From Chelydra serpentina (Eukaryota > Chordata > Testudines > Chelydridae), in assembly GCA_037349315.1 (NCBI GenBank), contig JBAIAC010000159.1:124001-188000 (forward strand): DNA of 64,000 bases, written 5' to 3'. How positions within the stretch are numbered: the stretch's first letter is position 1; each line of letters starts with the position of its first letter. Made by a program: the position numbers and the translations under genes. The notes under the pieces were generated by a model that saw only the letters and a list, made by a program, of their open reading frames with translations, was not told where the DNA came from and made no database searches. Positions 1-10,720 of this stretch are shown here, one piece after another.

Positions 1-48
1 GATCATAATGGTCCCCTCTGGCCTTAGAGTCTATGAGCGGGGAGGGGG

Positions 49-150
49 CTGAGAGCCAGGACTCCTGGGTTCTCTCCCAGCTCTGGGAGGGGAGTGGGGC
101 TGGTGGTTAGAGCAGCGGGGGCTGGGGCCAGGACTCCTGGCCTAATCTCA
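49..150 (+). repeat. MIR/CORE-SINE-head-like dispersed repeat
   Basis: This stretch holds the phrases GGTGGTTAGAGCAG and CCAGGACTCCTGGGTTCT, which resemble the tRNA-derived head of MIR/CORE-SINEs. The same unit recurs at 3738-3842, 17936-17975, 19530-19660, 33318-33440 and 63370-63560 in both orientations, often as head-only units in tandem. The family assignment is inference from resemblance. The repetition is directly visible. Confidence 0.5.
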
Positions 151-155
151 GACAC

Positions 156-727
156 ATCATTTGTGTTTTCTGACGCAGAGGAATGAGGCCCGAGTGACCA
201 AATTGCTCCAGGCTGGAGGGGAATTGGGGGGCTGGCTGGCTCGTGGGGGGTGGGGTACAGGGCCTCTCCCCTCCAGAGGCTCCAGCTCCAGTCCAGCCCC
301 AGGGTGGGGAGACAGGCTGGGGGGCGGAGGGGGGCAGTGAGCTATGGGGCCGTTCCCCTCTAGGTGGCCTGGCTCGGATGCAGGGGCCTGTCTGTGCAAT
401 GGCTGTTTGCCCCAGCAGGGACGAGGGGGCCCTGCCAGCAGCCCCTGCTCTGTGTGCCCTGGGCTCTGGGCTCTCCTTGCCCTGGGGACGGGTGACGCGG
501 GGCCCTTCTCCCTCCCCACTGGCCCCACCACGGGGCTGCCTGGCCCGGGGGAACCGCCCAGCCAGGGCCGCTTCCCCTCCAAGTCCTGGAACCCGCCAGC
601 TTCCCCCTTCCACTTCCCCCAAGGCCGGACTCTGCCCAGCGCGGGCTGAAGGGGAGGAACCGAAACCCCGGGAGTTTGCAGCGTCGCTCGGCCCCCACGC
701 GGGGACCCAGCATGGAGACGCTGGACC
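156..727. other. Gene-free GC-rich stretch
   Basis: GC-rich DNA with several overlapping open frames on both strands and no recognisable domain. I see no splice-bounded conserved exon, and the frames look like by-products of few A/T-rich stop codons. Confidence 0.5.
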
Positions 728-1030
728 CGGGGTCGGCCTCATGGTGCTGGGGGCTTCCCCCACGGAGAGCTGGCCCCATCCAGCCCCAGGGGTCAGCCTC
801 ACGGTGCTGGGGGCTTCCCCCACGGACAGCTGGCCTTATCCAGCCGCAGGGGTCGGCCTCACGGTGCTGGGGGCTTCCCCCATGGAGAGCTGGCCCCGAT
901 CCAGCCCCAGGGGCCGGCCTCACGGTGCTGGAGGCTTCCCCCATGGAGAGCTGGCCCCGATCCAGCCCCAGGGGTCGGCCTCACGGTGCAGGGGGCTTCC
1001 CCCACGGAGAGCTGGCCCCATCTAGCCCCA
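728..1030. repeat. 60-bp minisatellite, about 5 copies
   Basis: Five tandem units of roughly 60 bp, each built around GGTCGGCCTCACGGTGCTGG followed by GGCTTCCCCCATGGAGAGCTGG. The units differ by scattered substitutions. Because the period is a multiple of three, long frames stay open across it, and these are not genes. Confidence 0.85.
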
Positions 1031-1189
1031 GTCTGAGTCGGGGTCTGTGCAGCGCCGGGCACAACGGGGCCCTGATCTCGGCTGTGGGACTCTGGGGGTG
1101 CCTGGCACAGTGGTGAGGCTGAAGTCTTGGTCTGGGGGTGTACGTGCAGGCCCGGGCACAACAGGGAGTCTGGGGCCTCTAGACAGCCT

Positions 1190-1560
1190 GTAATCGAAAT
1201 AATTAATAGGAGAACAAGGGACAGTCAGTGAAACTGAATCGTGGCCAATGTGAAGCTGGTAACAGGAAAGATGCAGCTCTGGACTGTGGAACTCACTGCC
1301 GCAAGAGATCTCCTTGGGGCTGGGAGCTGAGCGGGATTCACACAAGGACTGGAGGTGCACATGGACCGTGAGGGTATCCAGTAAGGGTTAATAAGGGTTT
1401 GGGATGGGAGCAAACACCAGCTGCGGTGGGACAGCAGCTGAACTCCAGCTACTGGGGTTAAACCCCTGAGGACAGGACAAGAAGCAAGGGGCTTAAATTG
1501 CAGCCAGGGCGGTTTAGGTTGGACATTGGGAAAAACCTCCTGTCACGGTGCTGCCCGTGG
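1190..1560 (+). repeat. CR1-like LINE 3' fragments
   Basis: Contains the phrases TGTGGAACTCACTGCCGCAAG and, near 1510-1545, GGTTTAGGTTGGACATTGGG. These match the 3' region of CR1-family LINEs, and the intact CR1 at 15985-16010 has a very similar stretch. The fragments are truncated and probably old. Confidence 0.6.
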
Positions 1561-1651
1561 GAGCCAGCTGAGGTCAGTCAATCAGGGTGAACGGCAAACA
1601 GAACGGGGCAGACGAACCCCAAACACTGGGGGATATTCCAATACTTAGATC

Positions 1652-1901
1652 CAGGGTCGGCTCCAGGCACCAGCGCAGCAAGCGCGTGGCTGGGGCGACA
1701 AGCCGCAGGGGGGTGGCCGGCCGGTAGCTGCGAGGGCGGCAGTCAGGCAGCCTTCGGCGGTGTTTCTGCGGGAGGTCGGCCGGTCCCATGGCTTCGGCGG
1801 CGGGAACGCCAACAGCGCGGGACCGGCAACCTCCCGCTGAAATGCTGCCGACGGCAGCCTGAGTGCCGTGCTTGGGGTGGCACAAAACAGAGCCGCCCCT
1901 G
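1652..1901. mobile_element. hAT-like MITE
   Basis: A 250-bp non-coding element with ends CAGGGTCGGCTC and GAGCCGCCCCTG. It is flanked by an 8-bp near-duplication, CTTAGATC at 644-651 past position 1000 and CTTAGATT at 1902-1909. An 8-bp duplication is characteristic of hAT transposons. A second member lies at 20860-21069. Confidence 0.75.
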
Positions 1902-1919
1902 CTTAGATTCACCAAGCCA

Positions 1920-2839
1920 GAACAAAACAGCTTCTATAGCACCTCACTGGTTACTAAGAAGTCCAAACAACACAGTTCCCTTAAAGTGCCCAGCCTCCAG
2001 CCTCCGTCCAGACACACACGTCAGATATGATGATGTTACTGAAAATCTTATCTCATCATATAAAACAAAAGGTTCTTCCAACCCCAAAGGATCAGCCCAG
2101 ACCCAGGTTCAATTACAACTTAGATTTTATCCACAATACACACTATAGTCAATTCTTCTTAACTAAACTAACATTTATTAAAAAAGAAGAGAGAGAGAGT
2201 GTTGGTTAAAAGATCAAGATACAGACAGACTTGAATTCAATTCTTGAGGTTCAGGTAAATAGCAGAGATGAGCTTGTAGTTGCCAAAAGTCCTTTTAGAA
2301 ACAGTCCCTAGGTTACAGTCCAATGTCCATATTCAGGGTGACTCCAGTCAGGGACTGGGGATCTCAATCCTTACGGCTCAGGGTCTCCCCTTCGTGAGCC
2401 CCAAAGCAGATCTGAGATGAAGACGGATCGTGTCCCAGGGATTTTATACATTTCCAGCAGCCATTTGGCCTGAGAAAACAATAGGCTGAGCTGTCCTTCT
2501 CCCAAACATCCTGGCAATTAACACAGGATAATTTATCCATTACACAGTTCAGACACAGGTTATCACACGCTTCAAAGAGACATAGACAATAATACTATTT
2601 CACTCAAATATTTTCCTAAATGTTAATATTCCTTTTTTGATCTTTGAATCAAAGCTATAGCCATAGACAAGACTTGTTTGCTGACATCACAAGAGCTGAA
2701 CAAACATCTACTCTTCTATCTCTAACAATGCCGGCTGCATTTCAAAGCTCTGTTCATTTACATCTCTTCCTAACCAGTCTTTAAAGTTCGGCCATGGGTC
2801 AGTCTGGGAGTTCATTAACTCTTTCTGGCCCTGTCACCT
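1920..2839 (-). mobile_element. Old antisense LTR remnant
   Basis: AT-rich block in sharp contrast to its surroundings. Read on the minus strand it has an AATAAA signal near 2165-2175, followed by a stretch resembling the region after the AATAAA in the LTRs at 49920-51105 and 62109-62955, including a GATCC-AAAGGA-like phrase and a GACCCAGGTTCAA phrase. I read it as a divergent solo LTR of a related endogenous element. The borders are approximate and no target duplication was found. Confidence 0.5.
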
Positions 2840-2870
2840 TTCAATGAGATATTATATTATACTCATAACA

Positions 2871-3067
2871 TCAAACTTCCTAACTGTCAGGGTGGTGAAG
2901 CACTGGAATAAATTGCCCAGGGAGGTGGTGTAATCTCCATCCTTGGGGATTTTTAAGAGCAGGTTGGACAAACACCTGCAGGGATGGTCTAGATAATACT
3001 TAGTCCTGCCTTGAGTGCAGGGGACTGGACTAGATGACCTCTCAAGGTCCCTTCCAGTCCTATGATT
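2871..3067 (+). repeat. CR1 LINE 3' end fragment
   Basis: Matches the terminal 200 bp of the intact CR1 at 16020-16210. It has GGGTGGTGAAGCACTGGAAT, then GACCTCTCAAGGTCCCTTCC, and ends in the CCTATGATTCT tail typical of CR1. It is severely 5'-truncated, as is usual for this family. Confidence 0.9.
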
Positions 3068-3079
3068 CTCCCAGGGCTG

Positions 3080-3737
3080 GTTATCCCATCCCTGCAGCAT
3101 TCCTACCCCTCCCTCCGTTCCCCGGAGCAGCCGGGACTGGCCTCTGTCAGAGACGGGGACCAGGTTAGAGGGCCCCTGGCCAGGCTGAGCCGCTCGGGGA
3201 TTCCTGCCCCTCGACGGGCCTGTTTACATCAGACCCCTGCCTGACCCCACCCCAAACGCCCCAGGACCAAAGCTCAGTGCGTGGGCTCGAGGTCTGCGTC
3301 CGGCACCTCCTGCTGCCCGGAGCCGGCTGTGCAGGGAAAACCCTGGAGGGCACCAGTCAGCCGCTGGGGCTGGGAATCGGGACAGTTCAAAGCGGCTGCA
3401 CTTGGCCCAGGGGTGGGTTTGGAGAGACTGGGGCAGGCAGCTGAAGAGCCAGACCTGGGGCTGGATCGGAGCCACGGCCCCTAGATGGGAAAGGGCCCGT
3501 GTCCCCTTCCCTGCCCCCGTGAGCCAGCCAGTCCCCCGCCCTGGGGTTGTACGGACCCCAGCTGGGATCGGGGCCGTGCTGTGCCGGGCGCTGCCCAGAC
3601 CCACGGGCTCTGCCCTCGGGAGGTTACAGCCTGAGACGACCAGACACAGGGGGGTCGCCAGCCCCACATCACAGCTGGGAACGGAGCCCCAGACGGGGGG
3701 GATTTACCCCAGTGCACACAGCACAGTAGTGCCAAAG
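3080..3737. other. Gene-free stretch
   Basis: GC-rich sequence with no domain, repeat or element recognised. Several short open frames overlap on both strands. Confidence 0.4.
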
Positions 3738-3842
3738 GGGGGAACTGAACCCAGGAGTCCTGGCTCCCAGCCCATCCCCCAGAGCTGGGGGTAGAACCCA
3801 GGAGTCCTGACTCCCAGCCCCTCCCCCCTCCTCTAATCATCA
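3738..3842 (-). repeat. MIR-head-like tandem repeat
   Basis: Two antisense copies of the GAACCCAGGAGTCCTGGCTCC unit, ending just before the LTR element that starts at 3850. Confidence 0.5.
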
Positions 3843-3849
3843 GACCCCC

Positions 3850-4417
3850 TGTCACGGAGTATAGGGGAGTCCGGCCCTGCACCCCTCTTCCCCGGAGTCA
3901 CTGGGAGTCTCAGCCAGCCAGTAGAACAGAAGGTTTATTAGAGATGCCAGGAACACAGTCCAACCAGAGCTTGTCAGTACAGCCAGGACCCCTCAGTCGG
4001 GTCCTTCCGGGGGGCAGGGAGCTTAGACCCCAGCCTGGGGGCTCCCTGCATTTCGCCCCACAGCTCCAAACGGGGCAGGGAGGCCAGACCCTGTCTGCCC
4101 CTCTCCCCTCCTCTTCCCAAGCCAGCTCCAAACTGAAACTATCCAGCCCCTCTTCCCCCTTTGTCTGCTTCCCGGGCCAGGAGGTCACCTGATACCTTTG
4201 TTCCCACACCTTCAGCTCATACCTTTGCCGGGGGAGGGGCCGGGCCATCTCTTGCCAGGAGACAGAGCCATTCTCTGTGTCCAGGCCTCTGCCTTCTAGG
4301 GCTTTGTAACAATCATGCACCGTTGTCCCACCACCTAGAAACTCAAGCCCCACATAGGGGAAACCGAGGCACCCACACAGTACTCGGAAACCTTAACAAC
4401 AGTCCTAGTTCGTCACA
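3850..4417 (-). repeat. LTR-A, 3' LTR of copy 1
   Basis: A 568-bp LTR. In the sense direction it has an AATAAA about 100 bp from its 3' end and terminates in CCGTGACA. Confidence 0.95.
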
Positions 4418-4459
4418 TCTCTCCCCCCTTCGAGACCGAACTGAGCGGGGTCACTTTAG

Positions 4460-5662
4460 CTAGTGACCTGGGGAAGTTCGAACCTGGTCACACCAGGCCG
4501 TTACAGTTCGACGAGCTCCCTTAGGTCGGGTGGGCTGGATGGCACCCGCAGGCCGCATGTGGGAAGGTTTATGCGGCCCGTGCCCTTTTCCCATCCCAAA
4601 ACCCCTGGGGTTCAAGCTGAGATCAGGTCTTTTCCCAGCGCTCCAGTCTGGAGGGCTGTAATTCGGGCTCTCTTGGTTAAGAGCCTCCCTCTTGATCTGG
4701 TCCCCTCTCTGCCCATGTGTCTCTGTCACCAGCCGCTCGGCATCGGCCCCTTTTCCTGGATGCAGCCACGTCGGGGCAAAGTGGTGAATATACACCGTAA
4801 AGCGCCACCCAAATAGATCCGGCTGCTGCTTCTTAAGGGCCTGCCCCATGGCCAGGCATTCCCTCTCTATGGCCGGACCGTTCTGCCTCCAGGGCAGCAG
4901 CTCCTTGCTCAGATACCCGATGGGGTGTCTCCCCCCGTTCGCATAGGCCTGCATCAGCCCTGCGCCCAGCCCTGTGTCTGAGGCTTCGGTGAACACTGTA
5001 CAGGGCTTGGCCCGGTCTGGGTTTACTCGATCTATTGGGCCCTGGATTAGAGCCTCCTTCAGCGCACAGAGAGCCCTCGGGCCCTGCTCGGTCCAGACTG
5101 CCTCGTCTGGCTTCCCCTTCTTACCTAGCTCTGTGATGGGGGCAGCTAGGGAGCTAAAGGGGGGTGCAAACCTCTGGTGGTACCCCGCCATCCCGCTAAA
5201 GGCCTGGACCTGTTTCTTGGTCTGGGGAACAGGCCAATCTCTGATCGCCTCCACCTTGGCCAGCCCTGGGCTGTTGAATGACTGGTTCACCTCTAAAGCC
5301 AGCCTGTCCTTGGCCTCTCTCTCCAGGTTCTGGGCTCTTTTCCCAGTTACTCTGAATGGGGGACACCTGATGGGAGGATGGGCTCCCATCTCAGGGGAGA
5401 GATCCATCAGGGGGTCTTCCCCCTTGTTCTCCCAATTGTCCCTTACCGGTTCTAGGGGTCCCCTTACTCTCCTTCCATACCACAGCTTGAAAGGGAAGCC
5501 CCTGGTGATTCCTGGGGCACTTCCCTCTGCCATCGGTGGGGCAGGTACTTGTCCCAGTCCTGTGGATGCTGATTTATGCAAGTCCTCAGCATCATCCTCA
5601 CGGTCCCACCAGCCCGTTGGACTGAGGGTGATATGCAGAGGCCCAGGTGGGCCAGACCCCAC
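4460..5662 (-). pseudogene. Gypsy pol remnant: integrase end fused to RT/RNase H tail
   Basis: A 400-codon frame continues the polymerase of copy 1 after a frameshift near 5600. It runs from an integrase tail (LWYGRRVRGPLEP) straight to a pre-RT motif (HPPIRCPPFRVTGK). It then jumps from LALEVNQSFNSPG to AKVEAIRDWPVPQTKKQ, skipping the entire palm region that carries the catalytic YIDD box in the element at 53362-56529. The first RNase H acidic motif reads TEAS where TDAS is expected. The same junctions occur in the copy at 39046-40116, so the deletions predate both insertions. Confidence 0.85.
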
Positions 5663-6470
5663 CTTTCTCCCACATGCCCCGGAGCCGGGCTGAGATGACC
5701 TCGGATCCCTGATCTGTAAAGACCTCGCTGGGGACCCCCATTCTGCTGAAGATGGTCAGCAGCGCGTCTGCCTCGGTGTCTGCCCCGGTGGAGGACAGAG
5801 CCACCACTTCTGGGTAGCGGGTGGCGAAATCCATCACCACCAGGATGCATTTCTTCCCTGACCAGGTTGCCCTGCTGAGGGGCCCCACCCTATTCATAGC
5901 CACCTTCTGGAAAGGTTCCTCTCTGATGGGCAGGGACCTCCAGGGATCTTCTTCCTTCCCCTGGGCCAGGTGTAATAACCGGTGATGATACTTCTGGGGC
6001 CTCACCGGCTGCCTCCTGATTCCCCACAGTTCTACTTCCCCTTGGGAAGCCCATTCCCAGCACAGGAATCCCTTCTCCCACAGGGATCTGTCTCTGCAGT
6101 CTTCCCCAAGGGGGTTTGCAGCGCTGTGGCCAGCAAGTTCCCTTAGCTTCTCCAAGGCGGGATCCCTCTGCAGCTCACTGGCCAGGCCTGGGGTCACCGC
6201 CCCACTGAGTCCGGTCCCTGGTGGCTCCCTCCCTGCCGTGGAATCACTTCCCGGCAGCACCTCTGGACCAGGCAAGCCTGGTTGGCAGCTGTCCTGCCCT
6301 GCCTGTGTGTCCCCCCACTCAGCTGGGGTCTCTGCTCCCCCCGTGCTCAGCGCTGCCCTGGCTGTCCCTGTGGGGCCAGGCAGCGAGCTCGCTGCTTTCC
6401 TCCCTGCCTCAGAGACTGCCTGAGCCACCTCTCCATTGTGCAGGGGGTGGGGAGCATCTCTCTGTCGCAC
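5598..6470 (-). pseudogene. Gypsy integrase core, copy 1
   Basis: A 290-codon frame with a recognisable retroviral-type integrase core: [16 protein letters not shown], then FTDQGSE, then YHPQSNGLV. The first catalytic aspartate is replaced by asparagine (VAMNRVGPL, against AVDIVGPL in the element at 35982-36857). The N-terminal HHCC zinc-binding segment is absent, since the frame passes from YHHRLLHLAQG directly to the core. The frame breaks just after the second motif, before the catalytic glutamate. Confidence 0.85.
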
Positions 6471-7579
6471 CCCGCCCTAGGGGTCTGGTTACAGGCAGGC
6501 AGGGAACCGGGGCCTGGCAGCTCCTCCCCCCTGCCAGCCAGGTCATTTGCATTTTCACTGACCATTTCCCTCTTAGCCAATTGGTTTCCTGAGTTCAAAT
6601 TCAAATCCTCGGCCGTTACAGGGCCAGGGCCTGGATCCTGTCCCAAAGATACACAGTCACCCCCCAACAGCACCTCACCGCTGATATCTTCGAGACCCCC
6701 AACCACCAGCCAGCCCGACCCCTCCTGGGTCTGCACAGGGATCTGGGCCATAGGCAGGGCGAATGGGTCCGTCCCTGGGACCCTCACCCAGGTCACACAG
6801 CCCCTCAGCATCTGGTGGGAGTGCACAACCCGGGGCCTGACCACAGTTCTCTCTGTCCCGGGGTCTCGCCGCCCCAAGAATGTCTCTCCATTGACCATCA
6901 CCTTCCGCTCCCACTGGGGGTCCATAGGGCTTGAGTCCAGGGCCAGGAGTGGAAATCCGTCCACCATCCCACGCATCTGGCTGGCGGAGTTTATGGCCTT
7001 GGGACCCAGCAAGGGGGTTAGATCCCGGGGCTTTTCCGCAGGGTCTCCCTGGTTCCAATCACCAGCCTGCTCCAAGGCAGTGAGGTGGGCCTCCACATCC
7101 CCACCCTCCTTAACCAGGGGCAGCAATTTAGGATCGAGGTTCCCTGCGGAGCTGGCACCCCGGGATCTGTCCCCACTTACCCCTGGCCAGTCCCCTATGC
7201 CTCTCCGTTCCACCACCGCAAGTTCACGCTGCTGCTGCTGCTTCTTCTGTAGGTCTTTCTCGGGCTCTTGCTGTCTCTCACCGTCCTCTTGCTCTCTCGG
7301 ACTCCGCTCCAGTCCCATCCGTCTCCGATCCCCTGCCGGGGAACCCGATCGTGAAGACCCCCGTCTGGTTGGGGACCAGACTCTTGGGGATGCCAGGCTA
7401 TCACTCCAGCTGCTCCCAGATCCTGCTGTAGCCCCATTGGGGTCAGGAATCTGCTCCCTGGAATGGTCATCTTCCTCCAGCCGCGTGATTAACTGGGCTT
7501 TAGTGAGCTTTCCAATGGGTAGCCCTCTCTTTTTGCACAGGGTTACAATGCTCTTCTTAAGGAGAAGGCGATAGGCCAT
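6347..7579 (-). pseudogene. Gypsy gag/protease-like region, copy 1
   Basis: Starts [20 protein letters not shown] short SAP-like helix pair ([27 protein letters not shown]) leads into a low-complexity charged segment with a QKKQQQQ run. A capsid start ([20 protein letters not shown]) stops after [13 protein letters not shown] and is followed at once by a protease-like stretch whose active-site triad reads D-P-G instead of D-T-G. The frame extends upstream to 7732, but the ATG at 7577-7579 is conserved in the other copies. Confidence 0.75.
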
Positions 7580-8022
7580 CACTTCACTGCTCCCAAGTTG
7601 CTGTGGATCCGCAGGCCTGTGTGCTCTTAGCTCCCCACGGTTTCCAGGAAGAACCCCAAGTGTGCCAGCCCTTCTCCAGGTCACCGCCTCTTTGCCAGGG
7701 TCGAGCTGCAGCTCCTCCGCCCCTGGGTCCACTCACGGCACCCCCAGGGGAACCCTGTCCCTGCAAAATTCCTTCTCTCTCCCAGGGCCAAGCCGCAGGC
7801 TCCTCCGCCCCTGGGACTGCTCACTGCAGCCCCCAGGGTGACCCCCTCATTGCACAGTCCTTCTCGCTGGTCACACACTCCCAGGGGTTAAGCATAGCTC
7901 CTCCGCTCCCCGAAACCGCTCTTCCGTGAGCCTTCAGCACGCCTGGTCCTCGTTAGCACCCCTTCGTTCTACTGCTCCCCAGTTACTTACTGAAGGAAGC
8001 GCCGTTCACGGGGTGCAGAACG

Positions 8023-8039
8023 TCCCACCGCTGCCACCA
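8023..8039 (-). other. Primer-binding site, tRNA-Leu type
   Basis: The minus strand reads TGGTGGCAGCGGTGGGA two bases after the 5' LTR. This is complementary to a mature 3' end ...TCCCACCGCTGCCACCA, which from memory is the end of vertebrate tRNA-Leu(AAG/TAG). Confidence 0.8.
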
Positions 8040-8041
8040 GT

Positions 8042-8610
8042 TGTCACGGAGTATAGGGGAGTCCGGCCCTGCACCCCTCTTCCCCAGATTCACTGGGAGT
8101 CTCAGCCAGCCAGTAGAACAGAAGGTTTATTAGAGATGCCAGGAACACAGCCCAACCAGAGCTTGTCAGTACATCCCGGACCCCTCAGTCGGGTCCTTCC
8201 GGGGGGCAGGGAGCTTAGACCCCAGCCTGGGGGCTCCCTGCATTTCGCCCCACAGCTCCAAACGGGGCAGGGAGGCCAGACCCTGTCTGCCTCTCTTCCC
8301 TCCTCTTCCCAAGCCAGCTCCAAACTGAAACTCTCCAGCCCCTCCTCCCCCTTTGTCTCTTCCCGGGCCAGGAGGTCACCTGATCCCTTTGTTCCCACAC
8401 CTTCAGCTCATACCTTTGCCGGGGGAAGGGCCGGGCCATCTCTTGCCAGGAGACAGAGCCATTCTCTGTGTCCAGGCCTCTGCCTTCTAGGGCTTTGTAA
8501 CAATCATGCACCGTTGTCCCACCATCTAGAAACTCAAGCACTGCATAGGGGAAACCGAGGCACCCACACAGTACTCAGGGAAACCTTAACAACAGTCCTA
8601 GTTCGTCACA
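8042..8610 (-). repeat. LTR-A, 5' LTR of copy 1
   Basis: A 569-bp LTR paired with 3850-4417, followed by the CCCCC target duplication. Confidence 0.95.
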
Positions 8611-8964
8611 CCCCCACTCCCCTCCCAGAGCCGGGGGCTGGCTGTCCTGGGGCGAGCTGGGCGCTGGGGGAGGGCTGGGTCGGGGGGGGGCTCAGACATG
8701 GGAGCCAGGCCCAGGGCTGGGGCGGGGGCCGCTCGGGCTCTGGTCCCCCCCCCCCCCCCCCGATTTCAGGCTTTGTGCAAAACTCCCCTGGGCTCAGAGG
8801 GCGACTGGACTCAGCTCCCTGCCGAGGGGGGGGGGCAGGGGGCTGGACTGAGCGTGCGGGGGGGGGGGGGAGGCAGCCGCCGTCCCCTCTCCCCAGCCCC
8901 CCTCTCCCCGCAGCAGCACGTGTCAGCTCCACCAGCCCAGCGCAGCCCGGCCCGGCCGCAATCT

Positions 8965-9008
8965 GCCGGAGACTGATGACGCTGCCCGGATCCGCGCGCT
9001 GATTGGCC
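8965..9008 (+). promoter_or_regulatory. Orphan class II-type X/Y-box module
   Basis: GCCGGAGACTGATGAC (X1-like with a TGATGACG CRE-like X2) is followed 20 nt after the 14-mer by a perfect Y box, CTGATTGGCC. The spacing equals that of the class II alpha and beta promoters in this window and the classical S-X-Y layout. No class II exon follows on the plus strand. It could be a relic promoter, a distal CIITA/RFX element, or chance in GC-rich DNA. Confidence 0.45.
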
Positions 9009-10305
9009 GGGGTGGGGGGTTTACTTGCGTTCAAGGTGAAGTGGAAGCTTCTGGGGAAAGACCCGAGGGGCGGGGCTGGACGGGGGCGGATGGGGGGATA
9101 CGGAGCCCGGGGGACCGACGCTCGCACCAGCCGTGCCATGGACACAGACACCCCCCTCCCGTGTGGAGATACACCGAGAGCCATGGGGGTGTTAGCACGG
9201 GATGTGGGACTCGGCTGCCCCGGGGCATTGGGGGGCTGGGTGGGGGCTGGCTGCCAGCCGGGTGTGACGGGTCGGATTGGGGGGGGCTGGGTTGAAGTCG
9301 GGGGCAGGGCTGGGGGCCAGCACTGGGGGAGGGCAAAGGTCAGGGTCCCCTTCACCCCAATGAGCCCCGGGCTCCCAGCCCCCGAACATGCTGTGCACGG
9401 CCCAGCGCCCAGCCGGGTGAATCGGGGCCGGACCCCCCCGCAACGGGCGCTGGGCCGGGAGTGACACCCCCCAGGAGCGGGCCCCCAGCACGGCTCCATA
9501 GACAGCCAGGCCAGCAGGGACATCGGATCATTCTGGCCTGGCCCCAGGCAGCCCAGCCCAGAGACCTGCGGCCAGTCCCTGGTGCCTGGTCGGACCAAGG
9601 TATTTCAGCCCTTGGGGGACCGAGCTGCTGTGGCCCCAGCCAGAGCCCAGGAGGGACCGAGGGGCCCCGAGGGCCGACACCCCTGCAATGGCAGGGACCC
9701 GATCTGCTGAGCTCAGCCGGCGACCCACACCCTGCACTGCAGGGGAAAACCCCCCAAGGACCCCACCAGTCTGTCCTGGGGGAGATTCCTTCCCTGCCCC
9801 CAGTCTGGGGACCCCCAGCATGAGAGCCAGACAGAGTCTCTGGAGCTGCTCAGAGTATCCCCCCTCACCCCCCCGGGTGCGGTGCCCTGTCTCCAGCTGG
9901 GCCGAGCCCTGATGCTTCAGAGGAAAAGCCCGAGAGACGTCTGGCCAACTGAGTCTCGGGGAGCAGATCCCTTCCTGACCTCGCAGGTGACGGGTTGAAG
10001 CCCTGAAGCCTGAGGCTGGATGAGAGCCATTGTCTGAGTGTTACAGCATGCTGGGAGCAATGCAGGGGACCCTGTTCTCCCCTGACCTGTGAAGGGAGGG
10101 GACAAATGGGAACCCCAGATTCACAGACTCCAAGGCCAGAAGGGACCCACCCTGCTCGACCCCTCCCCATTACACGGGCTGTAGGGAGGCTGGATGAAAG
10201 CAAATCTTTTACGCAGAGACCCCATCTCGTTTCAATGACTCCGCGAGGGTGCGACTCGCCACCCACCTCCCCTGGGAGCTGTTCCAGTGTCAGTCACCAC
10301 CCGCT
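9009..10305. other. Gene-free GC-rich stretch
   Basis: No conserved coding exon seen. Multiple open frames exist only because AT-rich stop codons are rare here. A poly-C run of 16 lies just upstream near 8747-8762, and a GC box-like GGGGCGGGGC occurs near 9070. Confidence 0.4.
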
Positions 10306-10720
10306 GCCAGGACACTGCACCCTATTCCAAACCGAGTTCTGTCTAACTTCAGCTTCCAGCCATTGGCTCTTGTCCTGCCTTCGTCAGCAGGGCTGAGAAG
10401 CCGCCCCACTCTCAGGTCTGTCTGGGGGCCAGGACCTAGCCCCAGTGACCAGCCCCCTCAGCCTTTAGCCTCACCGCCCAAGGGTTGTTACCCGGCCCCT
10501 GGATGTGAAGCGTTTTTCTGGCCCTCCTTTGAACTCGCTCCAGCATTTCCACATCCCTCTTCCAGTGCAGACCCCAGAGCTGGACACGGCAATCTCCAGC
10601 GATCTCACCAATGCACCATACAGAGGCAGGGTCCTGTCCCTACTTCTACTCGATATTCCTCTGCGTATACATCCAAGGAGCTCCTCAGCCCACCTTGCTG
10701 CAGCCCTGCACTGAAAACTA
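10306..10720 (-). repeat. Antisense CR1-like fragment
   Basis: The phrase CATTTCCACATCCCTCTTCCAGTG and what follows is the antisense of the CR1 region that encodes [17 protein letters not shown] in the intact copy at 15700-15745. The left part (CTTCAGCTTCCAGCCATTGG) recurs at 13380, 16710 and 17830. Confidence 0.65.

Larger units (their letters stand above)
3850..8610 (-). mobile_element. Gypsy (Gmr1-like) family A element, copy 1
   Basis: Complete minus-strand LTR retrotransposon of 4761 bp. Its LTRs at 3850-4417 (3') and 8042-8610 (5') start TGTGACGAAC and end CCGTGACA. The insertion is flanked by CCCCC at 3845-3849 and 8611-8615. A primer-binding site abuts the 5' LTR, and a purine-rich tract (AAGGGGGGAGAGA on the minus strand) abuts the 3' LTR. 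The internal region encodes gag-like, protease-like, integrase and truncated polymerase segments in that order. Compared with the element at 51826-59443 it has lost two blocks: the integrase C-terminal segment and the reverse-transcriptase core. The LTR pair differs by a few percent in the stretch I compared, so the insertion is fairly young. No envelope gene is present. Confidence 0.95.

Noticed and set aside
243..1025. 260-codon frame at the left edge
   Set aside because: Half of it translates the 60-bp minisatellite at 728-1030, and the remainder has no domain.
5464..5850. Minus-strand frame MHPGGDGFRHPLPRSGG and its twin at 40059-40454
   Set aside because: Out-of-frame shadows of the integrase core of copies 1 and 3.
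8023..8039. tRNA gene at the primer sites
   Set aside because: Only the 3' 17-18 nt complement is present. There is no cloverleaf or A/B box, so these are primer-binding sites.
4460..8610. Possible endogenous retrovirus with envelope
   Set aside because: No signal peptide, fusion peptide or TM segment after RNase H in any copy. Order and primer fit Gypsy retrotransposons.
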